A stretch of DNA of 64,000 nucleotides from Paenalcaligenes hominis_A (GCF_041359055.1 NZ_JBGJKZ010000004.1:124001-188000); one strand, 5' to 3'. Positions 51,724 through 61,649 are shown, numbered from the stretch's first letter. Made by a program: numbers and translations. The notes: generated from the sequence alone by a model not told the origin.

Positions 51724-54345
51724 ATGACCCAAACTGATTACTCACACCACACCCCCATGATGCGCCAGTATTTACAGCTTAAAGCCCAAGCCAAGTCGTA
51801 CTTACTGTTTTACCGAATGGGGGATTTTTACGAGTTATTTTATGAAGATGCAGAAAAAGGGGCTCGCTTGCTTAATCTCACCCTCACTAAGCGCGGCAGC
51901 TCTAATGGCGAACCCATCCCCATGGCAGGCGTTCCGTTTCATTCACTTGAAGGCTATTTAGCACGCTTAGTTGCTCTGGGGGAATCCATAGCTATTTGTG
52001 AACAAATCGGCGATCCTGCCACAAGCAAAGGGCCAGTAGAGCGTCAAATTGTGCGTATTGTTACGCCAGGGACATTAACGGACGATGCGCTGTTGCCTGC
52101 CAAGTCGGATCGCATCATCGCCGCTGTTTTACCTGACTCTGTCGACGCCCCCCAAACATTGGGGATCGCATGGATGAATCTAGCTAGTGGGCAATTTCAG
52201 GTGTATGAGTGTGAAAGTCGATTACTTGATACTCAGCTTAGTCGCTTACAACCTGCCGAGCTTTTGCATGCAGAACAACACACACTCTTTTATCCTGAGG
52301 CACAAAGCCAAGTAGCCTTGCCCAACTGGCATTTTGCTGCAGACAACGCGTTACAGGTGCTGCTTGAACATTTTAATGTGGACAGCATGGCAGGGTTTGG
52401 TCTGGATGAACTACCTTTAGCCACCTATGCGGCAGGCGCGTTATTACGTTACGTCAAACATACCCAAGCCCAGCAGTTAGCCCATATTCAAACGATTCAT
52501 ATAGAGCAATTGGGTGAGTTTGTAGTGCTTGATGGTGTAACTCGCAAAAACCTAGAACTAACCGAAACCATTAGCGGCGAAACCAAACCTACTTTATTTA
52601 GCACCATTGACCATTGTGCCACCCCAATGGGTGCGCGCTTATTGCGCCGTTGGTTACATCAGCCTTTACGTCACAACCCCACCATCCTACAGCGCCAACG
52701 CATCGTTACCCAATTTGTACAAAAAGAGCAGCACAATCCGCTTCATTCACCACTGCGTGCATTACAAAAAAACTTACAACGCTTTCCTGACCTAGAACGT
52801 ATTGCTACCCGTATTGCATTAGGCACGGTGCGCCCCCGCGAGTTAGCTAGTTTACGCGATGCCTTGCAGCAGCTTCCTGCAGTACAAGCCACGCTTGTTG
52901 AAACAAACCAAGACAGCCACGCTCTAGATAATTGGCTTGAAACTATTCAACGTCTCTCGCCTGAGCTCTTAAACTTACTGCAGCAGGCGATTGCTAACGA
53001 GCCTGCTTTACTCATTCGCGACGGTGGAGTGATTAGTGATGGCTTTGATGCAGAGCTTGATGAGCTACGCTCTCTGGCTAATGACAGTGGTGATTTTTTA
53101 CTTAAAATCGAAGCCCGCGAGCGTGAGCGCACAGGAATCAGCACATTAAAGGTGGAATACAACCGCGTCCATGGTTTTTTTATTGAAGTCAGCCGTGCTC
53201 AGGCCGATAAGGTACCCACAGAATACCGTCGTCGTCAAACATTAAAAAATGCAGAACGCTTTATTACACCCGAGCTCAAAGAGTGGGAAGACAAGGTGCT
53301 ATCGGCTAAAGAGCGCAGTCTAAACCGTGAAAAAGTCCTGTTTGATTCGCTTTTAAGCAAATTAGCATTATATGCCGCCTCTCTTTCTGCCGTGGCTGCT
53401 GCGCTAGCTGAAATTGATACTTTAGCTAGTTTTGCGCGCCATGCTTTGGATAACCATTGGGTCGCACCCGTATTAAGCGAACAAGCCGAGATTCTAATTC
53501 GCTTAGGCCGCCATCCTGTGGTTGAGCACACCATAGAGCAATTCACGGCGAACAGTTGTGACCTAAGTGTGTCGCAACGTCTGTTGATGATTACTGGCCC
53601 CAATATGGGGGGTAAATCCACCTACATGCGTCAAACCGCACTGATTGCTTTGTTAGCCCGTACAGGCAGCTATGTACCAGCTGAAGCGGCTACGGTGGGG
53701 CCACTAGACAGAATATTTACTCGCATTGGTGCAGCGGACGATTTAGCAGGTGGTCGCTCTACATTTATGATGGAAATGACAGAAGCAGCTGCCATATTAG
53801 CCGGAGCTACAGCAAATAGCTTGGTGCTAATGGATGAAATCGGGCGCGGCACATCGACCTATGACGGATTATCTTTAGCTTGGGCCATAGCCTTACGTTT
53901 ATTGCAACATAACCGCAGCCTGACACTGTTTGCCACACATTATTTTGAGCTAACCCGTTTAGCTGATGAGCAAACCGGAGCCATCAATGTGCATTTAGCT
54001 GCGGCCGAAACCAAAGACGGTATTGCATTTTTACATGAGGTACGCCCTGGGCCAGCGAGTCGTAGTTATGGAATTCAAGTGGCACAACGTGCCGGTATTC
54101 CGGCCTCTGTTATTCAAAACGCAACTGCAGAGCTGGCGCGTTTAGAACAATTGCATACCCCAGCGCCACAGTTGAATTTGTTTGCTTCGGGGGCTACTTC
54201 TGCACCAACCCTTAGTCCAGATCAAGAGTTAGCCCTTGACCTACAACAACAGCTTGAGCAGGCAAAACTGGATGAGCTTAGCCCACGCGCAGCATTAGAT
54301 TTACTTTATCAATGGCAAACCACCTACCTGCCCCAGAAAAACTAA
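51724..54345 (+). CDS. mutS: DNA mismatch repair protein MutS
   Basis: Recognises mismatches and starts repair with MutL. All domains are present in 873 residues: mismatch-binding domain I (YRMGDFYELF, with the Phe/Glu wedge near 35-40), connector, lever and clamp, and the ABC ATPase (GPNMGGKSTYMRQ, Walker A near 625; MDEIGRGTSTYDGLSLAWA, Walker B and signature). The last 4 nt overlap a small convergent gene. Confidence 0.97.
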   Translation: MTQTDYSHHTPMMRQYLQLKAQAKSYLLFYRMGDFYELFYEDAEKGARLLNLTLTKRGSSNGEPIPMAGVPFHSLEGYLARLVALGESIAICEQIGDPATSKGPVERQIVRIVTPGTLTDDALLPAKSDRIIAAVLPDSVDAPQTLGIAWMNLASGQFQVYECESRLLDTQLSRLQPAELLHAEQHTLFYPEAQSQVALPNWHFAADNALQVLLEHFNVDSMAGFGLDELPLATYAAGALLRYVKHTQAQQLAHIQTIHIEQLGEFVVLDGVTRKNLELTETISGETKPTLFSTIDHCATPMGARLLRRWLHQPLRHNPTILQRQRIVTQFVQKEQHNPLHSPLRALQKNLQRFPDLERIATRIALGTVRPRELASLRDALQQLPAVQATLVETNQDSHALDNWLETIQRLSPELLNLLQQAIANEPALLIRDGGVISDGFDAELDELRSLANDSGDFLLKIEARERERTGISTLKVEYNRVHGFFIEVSRAQADKVPTEYRRRQTLKNAERFITPELKEWEDKVLSAKERSLNREKVLFDSLLSKLALYAASLSAVAAALAEIDTLASFARHALDNHWVAPVLSEQAEILIRLGRHPVVEHTIEQFTANSCDLSVSQRLLMITGPNMGGKSTYMRQTALIALLARTGSYVPAEAATVGPLDRIFTRIGAADDLAGGRSTFMMEMTEAAAILAGATANSLVLMDEIGRGTSTYDGLSLAWAIALRLLQHNRSLTLFATHYFELTRLADEQTGAINVHLAAAETKDGIAFLHEVRPGPASRSYGIQVAQRAGIPASVIQNATAELARLEQLHTPAPQLNLFASGATSAPTLSPDQELALDLQQQLEQAKLDELSPRAALDLLYQWQTTYLPQKN

Positions 54346-54479
54346 ATCAACAATGCCGCCAAGGCCAAGGGCAAAACAAAGATAGCAGTGGCACTAAGCC
54401 CTATGTGCCACCAAGTCGGCTCAAAACGATAGGTTTTCTGTGGTGCTAGTGGAGATACAGTAAGACGATCTGATGACAT
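54342..54479 (-). CDS. Small single-pass membrane protein (45 aa)
   Basis: ATG-started frame with GGAG 6 nt upstream. It has a polar N terminus (about 1-24, with two Trp at the membrane edge, PTWWHIG) and one hydrophobic helix (about 26-45) that runs to the last residue. This is the pattern of a tail-anchored small membrane protein. It is convergent with mutS, overlapping 4 nt. Family not recognised. Confidence 0.55.
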   Translation of the reverse strand: MSSDRLTVSPLAPQKTYRFEPTWWHIGLSATAIFVLPLALAALLI

Positions 54480-54542
54480 GGTAGACTCCAAAATCACTAA
54501 ATGAGAATCATTATTATTAACAACAATCCTTTGTTTGTCTAC

Positions 54543-54573
54543 AAAAAAGGCCCTGCATAGTGCAGGGCCTTTT
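54543..54573. terminator. Strong terminator after bamC
   Basis: AAAAGGCCCTGCA and TGCAGGGCCTTTT form a 13-bp stem with a 3-nt loop (54545-54573), flanked by A and T runs, so it acts in both directions. It ends the leftward dapA-bamC transcript. Confidence 0.92.
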
Positions 54574-54591
54574 AGTATCAGTCACATAAAG

Positions 54592-55728
54592 CTACGGAGC
54601 CATATGGTTAGACAGTACATTAATTATACGTCCCGCTGTAGCGGTATTAAGCACTTGACCTTGTTCATCAACTACTTGAACCAGAGTACTGGATGCACCC
54701 TGAGCCTGTACGCGAATACGTAAGCGTTGTGCTTCAGCAGTATTACGAGCACGGAACAAACGGCCAATAATATTGGGCTGTTCGATTTTTTCACCGCTAT
54801 CCGCATCTAAATAACGAATGTAGTATTCGCCCGCGCTACGATCACGATCCTCTACAGAGAACCCAGCTGAGTCAATGGCTACACCCACACGACGCCAAGC
54901 GCGATCAAAGCCTTCATTTAAGGTTAGCTGGCGGTTGTTAGATGTGTCTTGTACCTGAACCAATGGCTCGGTATCATTGGCTTCGGCTGCTTTGACCTGC
55001 GCCTGAGCTTGCTCAAGATCGGTGCCTAAATACACCATTAAGCGCGCAAGCATAACAGCATTTAGACCTTGGTCTTCTTTGCCATGCACCCATTTAAACG
55101 CAGCCCCGTCTGTGGTGGGGGTTTCATACATATGCTGATGGCTGATGTAGACCTCGGTTTTGTTATCAACACGCTCTAAACGGGTACGGAACCGCTCTCG
55201 CTCTCCGCTATCGAATACTTGGTCAATAACAGACCCCAATAAGGACCGAATCCAGCTATCGGGAATTTTTGAGCGGTTTTCAGCCCAATCTGTGGCAATC
55301 AAGCCAGCACGTGGATCGTCAGACTGAACAGTAAAACCTTGTTCATTCCAAAACTCGATAACGCGTGGGTAAATCACCTCGGCGGGCTGATCCACGACCA
55401 ACCACCGTAACTCGCCATCGCGTTTAACCTGAATGCCATCAGCACTAGGTAAAACGTTCGAACCTTGAGTCGCTGTACTGGTTTCGGATTGTGCTTCGGC
55501 ATACTGGCTATAGCTCATGGCACCACGCGCAGGAGCTTGGAAGCGAGCATCACGGTTAGCTTGGGTTAGATCAGGCGGGATGCTGAGAGGATCCCCTGAA
55601 ACCGTACTTTTGTAATTAACACTTTCCTGCTTGCCAGTGAATTCATCTAAGGCGGAGCAACCGCTTAGAAGCACAAGGCTTAAACCTGTTACAGCAAACC
55701 AAGGAGTTGGTTTTGGGGTGATTTTCAT
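54592..55728 (-). CDS. bamC: Outer-membrane assembly lipoprotein BamC (NlpB)
   Basis: A 378-residue lipoprotein of the BAM complex that inserts beta-barrel proteins. The signal peptide ends in a lipobox LLSGC (lipidated Cys near residue 24). The unstructured segment that wraps BamD (about 25-90) is followed by two helix-grip domains (about 100-215 and 255-375). The start overlaps the dapA stop (ATGA); the dapA-bamC pairing is conserved in proteobacteria. Confidence 0.93.
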   Translation of the reverse strand: MKITPKPTPWFAVTGLSLVLLSGCSALDEFTGKQESVNYKSTVSGDPLSIPPDLTQANRDARFQAPARGAMSYSQYAEAQSETSTATQGSNVLPSADGIQVKRDGELRWLVVDQPAEVIYPRVIEFWNEQGFTVQSDDPRAGLIATDWAENRSKIPDSWIRSLLGSVIDQVFDSGERERFRTRLERVDNKTEVYISHQHMYETPTTDGAAFKWVHGKEDQGLNAVMLARLMVYLGTDLEQAQAQVKAAEANDTEPLVQVQDTSNNRQLTLNEGFDRAWRRVGVAIDSAGFSVEDRDRSAGEYYIRYLDADSGEKIEQPNIIGRLFRARNTAEAQRLRIRVQAQGASSTLVQVVDEQGQVLNTATAGRIINVLSNHMAP

Positions 55729-56630
55729 GCGATTAACCCTGCTTTAATTAGTAATTCACGCAGCCCTGCATGATGCTGCGTTGCTAATGGTGTCATAGGT
55801 AAACGATAGCCTAATTGAATTAAGCCCATTTCTGCTAAAGCCCATTTAACAGGAATAGGATTGGCCTCGATGAACAACATTTTATTTAAATCAGCTAACT
55901 GACCATTGACTTGGCGTACTGTAGCCAAATCGCCGTCAAGCGCTGCCTGACATAACTGCTTCATCAGTCGAGGTGCCACGTTGGCGGTGACCGAAATATT
56001 ACCTTTACCACCTAGTAATATTAGAGCAGCAGCAGTGGCATCATCGCCGCTTAACACAATAAATTCGTCTGGTTTATCGCGCAGCAGCTGCGCCAAGCGA
56101 CCTATATCGCCCGTTGCGTCTTTTACCCCGATAATATTGGGGACTTGGGCTAAACGCAGCACCGTCTCGTTAGACATGTCTGCCACACTTCGACCTGGCA
56201 CATTATAAAGAAAAGTAGGTAATTCGACAGTTTCAACAATTTTCTTGAAATGCTGGTAGAGGCCTTCTTGGGTGGGTTTGTTGTAATACGGTACAACGGA
56301 TAAGCCCGCTTGTGCACCTACTTCGTGAGCATGTGTTGCTAACTCGATGGCCTCGGCCGTTGAGTTGCCACCCACCCCTGCAATAACAGGAATACGACCC
56401 GCTGCGTGTTCTACAGCAAGCTGAATAAGCTCGGCGTGCTCGGTCATATCAACTGTAGGGGATTCGCCTGTGGTACCCACTACCACAAGCGCATCTGTGC
56501 CCTCGGCCACATGCCAATCGATCAGTTTTCGGTAAGCGTCCAAATCCAGACTTCCGTCAGGAAGCATTGGCGTGACAAGGGCAACCATGCTGCCTTGAAA
56601 AATAGGGGTTGCAGTATCCGAACTAGCCAT
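55725..56630 (-). CDS. dapA: 4-hydroxy-tetrahydrodipicolinate synthase
   Basis: Condenses pyruvate with aspartate semialdehyde on the route to diaminopimelate and lysine. The 301-residue TIM-barrel protein has GTTGESPT (about 50-57), YNVPGRSVADMS with the catalytic Tyr (near 140) and Schiff-base Lys in GVKDATGD (near 168). ATG at 56630 gives the normal N terminus; a longer frame to 56678 is hydrophobic and unlikely. Ends in the start of bamC. Confidence 0.96.
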   Translation of the reverse strand: MASSDTATPIFQGSMVALVTPMLPDGSLDLDAYRKLIDWHVAEGTDALVVVGTTGESPTVDMTEHAELIQLAVEHAAGRIPVIAGVGGNSTAEAIELATHAHEVGAQAGLSVVPYYNKPTQEGLYQHFKKIVETVELPTFLYNVPGRSVADMSNETVLRLAQVPNIIGVKDATGDIGRLAQLLRDKPDEFIVLSGDDATAAALILLGGKGNISVTANVAPRLMKQLCQAALDGDLATVRQVNGQLADLNKMLFIEANPIPVKWALAEMGLIQLGYRLPMTPLATQHHAGLRELLIKAGLIA

Positions 56631-56717
56631 AATAGAAAAAGTCTCCTGGATAAGACGAGCTAAAGCCAAAAATAACAAACAAAGTATCTTCTAAGTTTAC
56701 CGGATTCAAGCCAAAAC

Positions 56718-57368
56718 TCATAAGAACAAACGAATAATGGTCTGCCCAAACGTCAAAAAAGGTTGCAAAATGACCCAGAGCACCCCAGTAAACATCAATA
56801 CAATAAGTATCAACATACCGTATGGCTCAAGACGCGCATACTGGTTGGCATAGGTTTGAGGCAATAGGCTATACATAATACGCCCCCCGTCTAATGGCGG
56901 CAGAGGCACTAAATTTAACGCCATTAAAACCAAATTAACTTGAACGCCTGCAATAGCCATACGAGCCCAAAAATCGCTTGGGTCCATGCCAAACGAAACC
57001 TGCATGCGCAATGCAATTGCCCAGACTATACCCATCAATAAATTTGAAGCTGGCCCCGCTAACGCTACCCATAAAATATCTTTTTTAGGATTGCGTAGAC
57101 GAGACCAATTGACAGGAACAGGCTTAGCCCAACCAAATAATAGCCCCGCTCCACCCAACAGCTTGGTTGAAATGAGTAAAAACAAAGGAACAACGATGGT
57201 TCCTATGGGGTCAATGTGACGCGTTGGGTTCAGACTAATACGCCCAGCCTCGTCAGCAGTCGGATCACCAAAATAACGGGCCACATAACCATGAGCAGCC
57301 TCGTGCAAAGTAATTCCGAATAAGACAGGTAGGGCATATACCGCAATTGTCTGTATTAAACTTTCCAT
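56718..57368 (-). CDS. Site-2 protease family membrane metalloprotease (M50)
   Basis: A 216-residue membrane protein with five or six helices. The zinc motif HEAAHG (about 22-27, in the first helix) and the LNLVPLPPLDGGRI motif (about 157-170, with the third zinc ligand Asp) define the M50 fold. It lacks PDZ or CBS domains, so it is the short Rip/YwhC-like form with unknown substrates. It lies between dapA and the YciO-like gene on the same strand. Confidence 0.9.
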   Translation of the reverse strand: MESLIQTIAVYALPVLFGITLHEAAHGYVARYFGDPTADEAGRISLNPTRHIDPIGTIVVPLFLLISTKLLGGAGLLFGWAKPVPVNWSRLRNPKKDILWVALAGPASNLLMGIVWAIALRMQVSFGMDPSDFWARMAIAGVQVNLVLMALNLVPLPPLDGGRIMYSLLPQTYANQYARLEPYGMLILIVLMFTGVLWVILQPFLTFGQTIIRLFL

Positions 57369-57430
57369 AACGCGTCGATTTCCTATGATCCCTAGTCTAT
57401 TGACCAGAGCTTAAATGAAGAGCTTGCAGT

Positions 57431-58057
57431 TTACTCTAAGCCAAGTTTTTGTGGGTCACCTAATCCACGACGCAACACTTCAGGTTGCCCACTACTTAAA
57501 TCAATCACCGTCGTGAAGTCGGCAGGACATGGCCCCCCATCAATCACTGCCTCTAGATCGTATTTATAGCGCTCTACAATCTCTTCTGCCTCGTTAAGCG
57601 CCTCGGTTTCACCTTCAGGAATAAGCGTAGTAGAAAGTAATGGCGAGCCTACTTGCTCAATTAAACTTAATAACACGGTATTTTGAGGCACCCGAATCCC
57701 AATGGTTTTACGTGACGGATGGGATACACGACGAGGCACTTCTTTAGTGGCTTCTAAAATAAAGGTCCACGGCCCAGGAGTTGCAAGTTTAAGCAAGCGA
57801 TATTGACTATTATCCACACGCGCAAACGTACTGATTTCCGCCAAATCGCGGCACAGCAACGTTAAGTTGTGTCTTTCATCCAAACCACGCAAACGACGTA
57901 AGGCTTCAGCAGCCGAGCGATCATCTAATCGGGCCACTACCGCATAACTTGAGTCAGTAGGCACAGCCACTAAACCTCCTTTGGCTAATAAATCAGCAGC
58001 TTGTGCTAATAGTCGTGGCTGTGGATTCTGCGGATGTACTTCAAAAAGTTGAGCCAT
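57431..58057 (-). CDS. YciO/TsaC-family protein (Sua5-YciO-YrdC domain)
   Basis: A 208-residue single-domain protein. PTDSSYAV (about 35-42), LDERHNLTLLCRDL (about 59-72) and GIRVP (about 106-110) fit the fold that binds ATP and threonine in threonylcarbamoyl-AMP synthases. The HNLTLLC wording is closer to YciO than to TsaC, so it may be a paralogue rather than the enzyme of t6A tRNA modification. Often annotated simply as L-threonylcarbamoyladenylate synthase. Confidence 0.85.
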   Translation of the reverse strand: MAQLFEVHPQNPQPRLLAQAADLLAKGGLVAVPTDSSYAVVARLDDRSAAEALRRLRGLDERHNLTLLCRDLAEISTFARVDNSQYRLLKLATPGPWTFILEATKEVPRRVSHPSRKTIGIRVPQNTVLLSLIEQVGSPLLSTTLIPEGETEALNEAEEIVERYKYDLEAVIDGGPCPADFTTVIDLSSGQPEVLRRGLGDPQKLGLE

Positions 58058-58255
58058 AGTCTTTCCTCATTTTGATCCAATAAAAATGACGTACTGCTGA
58101 TAGATCCTTGTCTCTTAGGGCTGTAATAATGACTACGAGACAGCACCTATCAATCATAAGCTTAGCAAAATTCAAAATGGGTGTACTTTTTTATTTTTTA
58201 TGTTATAGTTATATTTCTTTGCAGCAAGCGCCTTATAGCGCGGCTACAAATGATG

Positions 58256-58331
58256 GTGACCGTAGCTCAGTTGGTAGAGTCCCGGATTGTGATTCCGGTT
58301 GTCGCGGGTTCGAGCCCCGTCGGTCACCCCA
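58256..58331 (+). tRNA. tRNA-His (anticodon GTG)
   Basis: Acceptor stem GTGACCG/CGGTCAC, anticodon loop ATTGTGA giving GTG, T loop GTTCGAGCC. The extra G expected at position -1 of histidine tRNAs is encoded at 58255 and pairs with discriminator C at 58328. CCA is encoded (58329-58331). Confidence 0.97.
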
Positions 58332-58337
58332 GATTCA

Positions 58338-58368
58338 AAGCCCGTATAATTTATTATGCGGGCTTTTT
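58338..58368 (+). terminator. Terminator of tRNA-His
   Basis: AAGCCCG and CGGGCTT close a long stem (inner ATAAT/ATTAT), followed by T6. It lies 7 nt after the tRNA. Confidence 0.9.
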
Positions 58369-58426
58369 TCATTTCTGCGTCATTTACACGTATAGTAGTG
58401 GCTGTTTGCCCCTCTAACTCTACACA

Positions 58427-58645
58427 ATGACTACAACTTGCTCCTTTCCCCCTCATTGGGACCAGGCTCCGGCTCACTTTAATTGGTGCGCCCAAGATGA
58501 AAATGGTGACTGGTATTGGTACAGCGTGTGCCCAGAGCCCAGTATTGGCGGTGGTGTTTGGCGTTCAAATTCAAGGCATCAACAATTTGCTTGCCATGGC
58601 AGCCCCAATCCAAACTGGCTCAACTCATTACGCACTCGCCCTTAA
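58427..58645 (+). CDS. Small Trp-rich protein of unknown function
   Basis: A 72-residue protein with an aromatic core, AQDENGDWYWYSVCPEP, preceded by HWDQAPAHFNW and followed by GGGVWRS. Such WYWY cores recur in small hypothetical proteins of Burkholderiales, as I remember them. No signal peptide. No good ribosome site is visible before the ATG. It ends 25 nt before the cardiolipin synthase gene, so a two-gene transcript is likely. A different reading frame over this stretch would extend the synthase N-terminally, but that protein sequence has no family character. Confidence 0.55.
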   Translation: MTTTCSFPPHWDQAPAHFNWCAQDENGDWYWYSVCPEPSIGGGVWRSNSRHQQFACHGSPNPNWLNSLRTRP

Positions 58646-58670
58646 CCCACATAAGGAATTCTTACTTTAC

Positions 58671-60146
58671 ATGGCTCCTTTATCACAACAGATCTACGGC
58701 ATTTGGGTTGAGTATTGGCCTCATATCACCTTAGTCCTCAGTTTGGTAATTAGCATCCCTACCGCCATTCATGCTGCTATGAATAAGACCGAAGTACGCG
58801 CTGCCATTGGCTGGGTTGGGGTTATTCTATTGTCTCCTTATGCAGGGTCTATTTTGTACCTGATTGCCGGCATCAATCGTGTACGCCAAACTCAGCTTAC
58901 TAGCCTACGTGATAGCCATATTAAAGAATACATTCGCTATAACGCATCCCCTATTACCGAGCTTAGTGATGAATTCGGTCCCCAGTTTCAATCTCTTAAA
59001 ACCTTAGGCGATGATATTAGCCGCTTTCAATTACGTGGCGGCAATCATGTACAACTTTTAAAAGGCGGTGACCAAACCTACCCCGCCATGCTTGAGGCCA
59101 TCAATACCGCCACGCATTCTATTGCTCTTCAAAGCTATATTTTTGATAACGACCGTCTTGGCACGCAGTTTGTGGAGGCCTTAGAGCAAGCTCAACAACG
59201 CGGCGTACAAATTCGCGTCTTAATTGATGCCATTGGGGTGCAATACTCCCGTCACCCCATTCACCGCGTTTTACGTAAAAAAAGCATCCCATGTGCTTTA
59301 TTTATGTCTATTCCACTGTTGCCTCTGAGTTTTTTAAAACGCCCTTACGCCAATCTACGTAGTCACCGTAAAGTATTAATTGTGGATGGCCTTGTGGCTT
59401 TTACTGGCGGCATGAATATTCGTGAGGGTTTTTATAGTGAATACACGCCCGAGCCAGCGTTAGACACCCACTTCAAATTACAAGGACCTATCGCGGCCCA
59501 ACTCATTTCTGCCTTTGTTCATGACTGGGAGTTCACCACCAAAGAAGAACTCAACTACGAGTTCTGGCGTCAAGACTCATGTGATGCCCCCCTGCCCCAT
59601 GTGCCTGCACGCTGCATACGCTCTGGGCCTGACAGCTTTATTGCCAGCACCCATTCCATGCTATTAGGCGCTTTCGCTATTGCCCAACAACATATTCGCA
59701 TTCAATCCCCGTATTTTCTGCCTGACCAGGTTTTACTTGGTGCTATTAACACTGCGGCAAGACGTGGTGTACGCGTTGATATTGTGATTCCAAAAAAGAA
59801 CAACTTGCAATTAGTAAGCCGCGCTATGTTGGCTCAAATTGACCAAGTTATCTCTGCCGGAGCCCATGTTTGGTTAGCAACTGGAAGCTTTAATCACTCT
59901 AAGCTCTTAACCATTGACGGCCAATGGAGTTATGTAGGTTCGTCTAACCTAGACCCGCGTAGTTTACGACTTAACTTTGAGTTAGATGTTGAAATTTACT
60001 GTCTAGATACGGCACAAAAAATTCAAGATGCTATTGATCTTGAAATTCAACACGCCGATGCTTTAACCCTCAAGCAATTAAAGCAAATACCATTTAAACA
60101 GCGCCTTTTGAATCGTCTTATTTGGTTAGCTAGCCCCTATCTCTAG
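58671..60146 (+). CDS. cls: Cardiolipin synthase (phospholipase D family)
   Basis: Makes cardiolipin from two phosphatidylglycerol molecules at the inner membrane. About 491 residues: two N-terminal helices (about 12-32 and 45-68), then two PLD catalytic motifs, HRKVLIVDG (near 235-243) and HSKLLTIDG (near 415-423). The start at 58671 is chosen because an upstream extension would overlap the preceding small gene in another frame. The AAGGA before it is 13 nt away, so the start is not certain. Confidence 0.9.
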   Translation: MAPLSQQIYGIWVEYWPHITLVLSLVISIPTAIHAAMNKTEVRAAIGWVGVILLSPYAGSILYLIAGINRVRQTQLTSLRDSHIKEYIRYNASPITELSDEFGPQFQSLKTLGDDISRFQLRGGNHVQLLKGGDQTYPAMLEAINTATHSIALQSYIFDNDRLGTQFVEALEQAQQRGVQIRVLIDAIGVQYSRHPIHRVLRKKSIPCALFMSIPLLPLSFLKRPYANLRSHRKVLIVDGLVAFTGGMNIREGFYSEYTPEPALDTHFKLQGPIAAQLISAFVHDWEFTTKEELNYEFWRQDSCDAPLPHVPARCIRSGPDSFIASTHSMLLGAFAIAQQHIRIQSPYFLPDQVLLGAINTAARRGVRVDIVIPKKNNLQLVSRAMLAQIDQVISAGAHVWLATGSFNHSKLLTIDGQWSYVGSSNLDPRSLRLNFELDVEIYCLDTAQKIQDAIDLEIQHADALTLKQLKQIPFKQRLLNRLIWLASPYL

Positions 60147-60224
60147 GTGAAAACGATACATCTTTACCTAGCCCAAGCAAAATTGTGTAGTATATGGGCA
60201 AATAACAATGACGAGAAGTAAACC

Positions 60225-61184
60225 ATGTCTGATTGCTTTTTAAAATCGTGGAGTGAGACTTACCTAGCCGAGCACCCACCTCGCACCAAATCTTTAGTAA
60301 TGACTCTTTTTGGGGATGTGATTCGCCCCCATGGGGGAGCCCTATGGTTAGGCAGCCTAATCCGTCTTTTAGCACCCTTTGGTATTAACGACCGCCTAGT
60401 CCGCACCAGTGTTTATCGTCTTGCGGAAGAGGGATGGCTTAGCGCTCAACGCGAGGGTCGGCGTAGCATGTACACACTGCGCCCCCAAGCCTCACAACGC
60501 TTTCAAAAAGCACATCAGCGTATCTACACCCCCAGCGATCTCACTTGGGATGGCGCATGGACTCAAGTTTTTTTTCTTTCTGCTAGCATTAGCACCAAAC
60601 AACGGGCTGATTTACGTAAAGCCTTGCTTTGGGAAGGCTTCGGTGCCTTGTCACCGTTTGCGTTTATACACCCCAGCCCCGACCTAAATGCCTTAAATGC
60701 GCTTATCGAAGAAAGCCACTGCACGCAATCCGTTTATGTAGTGCAACAAAAAAACACTGAGCTAAGCAATAGCAAAACACTAGCCAGTCTCATTGCAGAG
60801 TGCTGGCAGCTCGACGAGGTCAGTCAACGGTATTCTCGCTTTATCGAACGTTTTGCTCCTGTGCTCGCTCATTTACGCACTCAGCCTATGCTTTCTGCTG
60901 AGCTGGCTTTTGTAATGCGCACGTTATTAATTCATGAATACCGACGCGCACAACTGCACGATCCTCAGCTACCTTTAGAACTACTACCCAAAAGCTGGAG
61001 CGGAAAAAAAGCGTATGAAATTTGCCATCAAGTGTATCAACACCTGTTGGCTGGGTCTCAGGCACATATATTAGCTACGTTGCGTACTGAGGATGAAAAT
61101 GCCCCAGAAGCTGACCGTTATTTTTATGAACGCTTTGGCGGGCTAGAAAAAACAACAAAAAACGGCTTAAAAAAGGCGTCTTAG
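60225..61184 (+). CDS. PaaX-like transcriptional regulator
   Basis: A 319-residue regulator of the PaaX family, repressors of phenylacetate catabolism that are released by phenylacetyl-CoA. An N-terminal winged helix (about 25-90; HPPRTKSLVMTLFGDVIRPHGGALWLGSLI, RLVRTSVYRLAEEGWL) is followed by the PaaX central and C-terminal domains. No paa genes are adjacent; the only possible partner in view is the PaaY-like gene at 8566. It is the last chromosomal-type gene before AT-rich, mobile-looking DNA. Confidence 0.88.
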   Translation: MSDCFLKSWSETYLAEHPPRTKSLVMTLFGDVIRPHGGALWLGSLIRLLAPFGINDRLVRTSVYRLAEEGWLSAQREGRRSMYTLRPQASQRFQKAHQRIYTPSDLTWDGAWTQVFFLSASISTKQRADLRKALLWEGFGALSPFAFIHPSPDLNALNALIEESHCTQSVYVVQQKNTELSNSKTLASLIAECWQLDEVSQRYSRFIERFAPVLAHLRTQPMLSAELAFVMRTLLIHEYRRAQLHDPQLPLELLPKSWSGKKAYEICHQVYQHLLAGSQAHILATLRTEDENAPEADRYFYERFGGLEKTTKNGLKKAS

Positions 61185-61244
61185 ATCTGACGGTATTCAC
61201 ACTAAAACCTATAAGCCCTTAGCTCCCCATATCAGACCTATCCC

Positions 61245-61628
61245 TTAGTCATCATCGTATGGCAACGTGTCGGGGTCAACGTCTACATAATCAGGAGCTA
61301 AGGGTGAATCTAGCTGAACAGCATAAATACTCTCTTGATTTAGTAATGCGGCCTTAATCACCCTATGCATTCCATCAATCAAGCGCCCCTCAGAACACAA
61401 GATGATGGGATAACTCAAACTGGCCTCATTAACTAGCCTCATGTGATGAATGAAATCACGACCTGTGACCAAGGCCCCTTTTTCAAACCAATACGCCTCA
61501 TCCAGTTCTTTTATTGCTGCTATGGCTACCTTTCTAGGCTTCTTACCCTCTAGACTTTTAATGATTTTATTCACATCCCAAATATAGAGATGCCCATCAA
61601 TTTTCCTAAAATGGTATTGCTGTCGCAT
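61245..61628 (-). CDS. ParB-like domain protein
   Basis: A 127-residue protein. The C-terminal half (about 75-110; PIILCSEGRLIDGMHRVIKA) matches the core of the ParB/sulfiredoxin fold, where the GxHR-like motif binds nucleotide. It has no helix-turn-helix and ends in an acidic tail (DVDPDTLPYDDD), so it is not a partition protein. Stand-alone forms occur on phages and islands. ATG at 61628 has AGGA upstream. It starts the AT-rich region at the right end. Confidence 0.6.
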   Translation of the reverse strand: MRQQYHFRKIDGHLYIWDVNKIIKSLEGKKPRKVAIAAIKELDEAYWFEKGALVTGRDFIHHMRLVNEASLSYPIILCSEGRLIDGMHRVIKAALLNQESIYAVQLDSPLAPDYVDVDPDTLPYDDD

Positions 61629-61649
61629 ATTTTTCCTAAATCTAACCAA

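Noticed and set aside
53235..53621. Minus-strand frame opposite mutS (128 codons)
   Set aside because: Antisense to the highly conserved ATPase region of mutS; no start signals.
58497..58670. N-terminal extension of cardiolipin synthase
   Set aside because: The extra 58 residues have no cardiolipin-synthase character and overlap, in another phase, a frame with a recognisable Trp-rich core (58427-58645).
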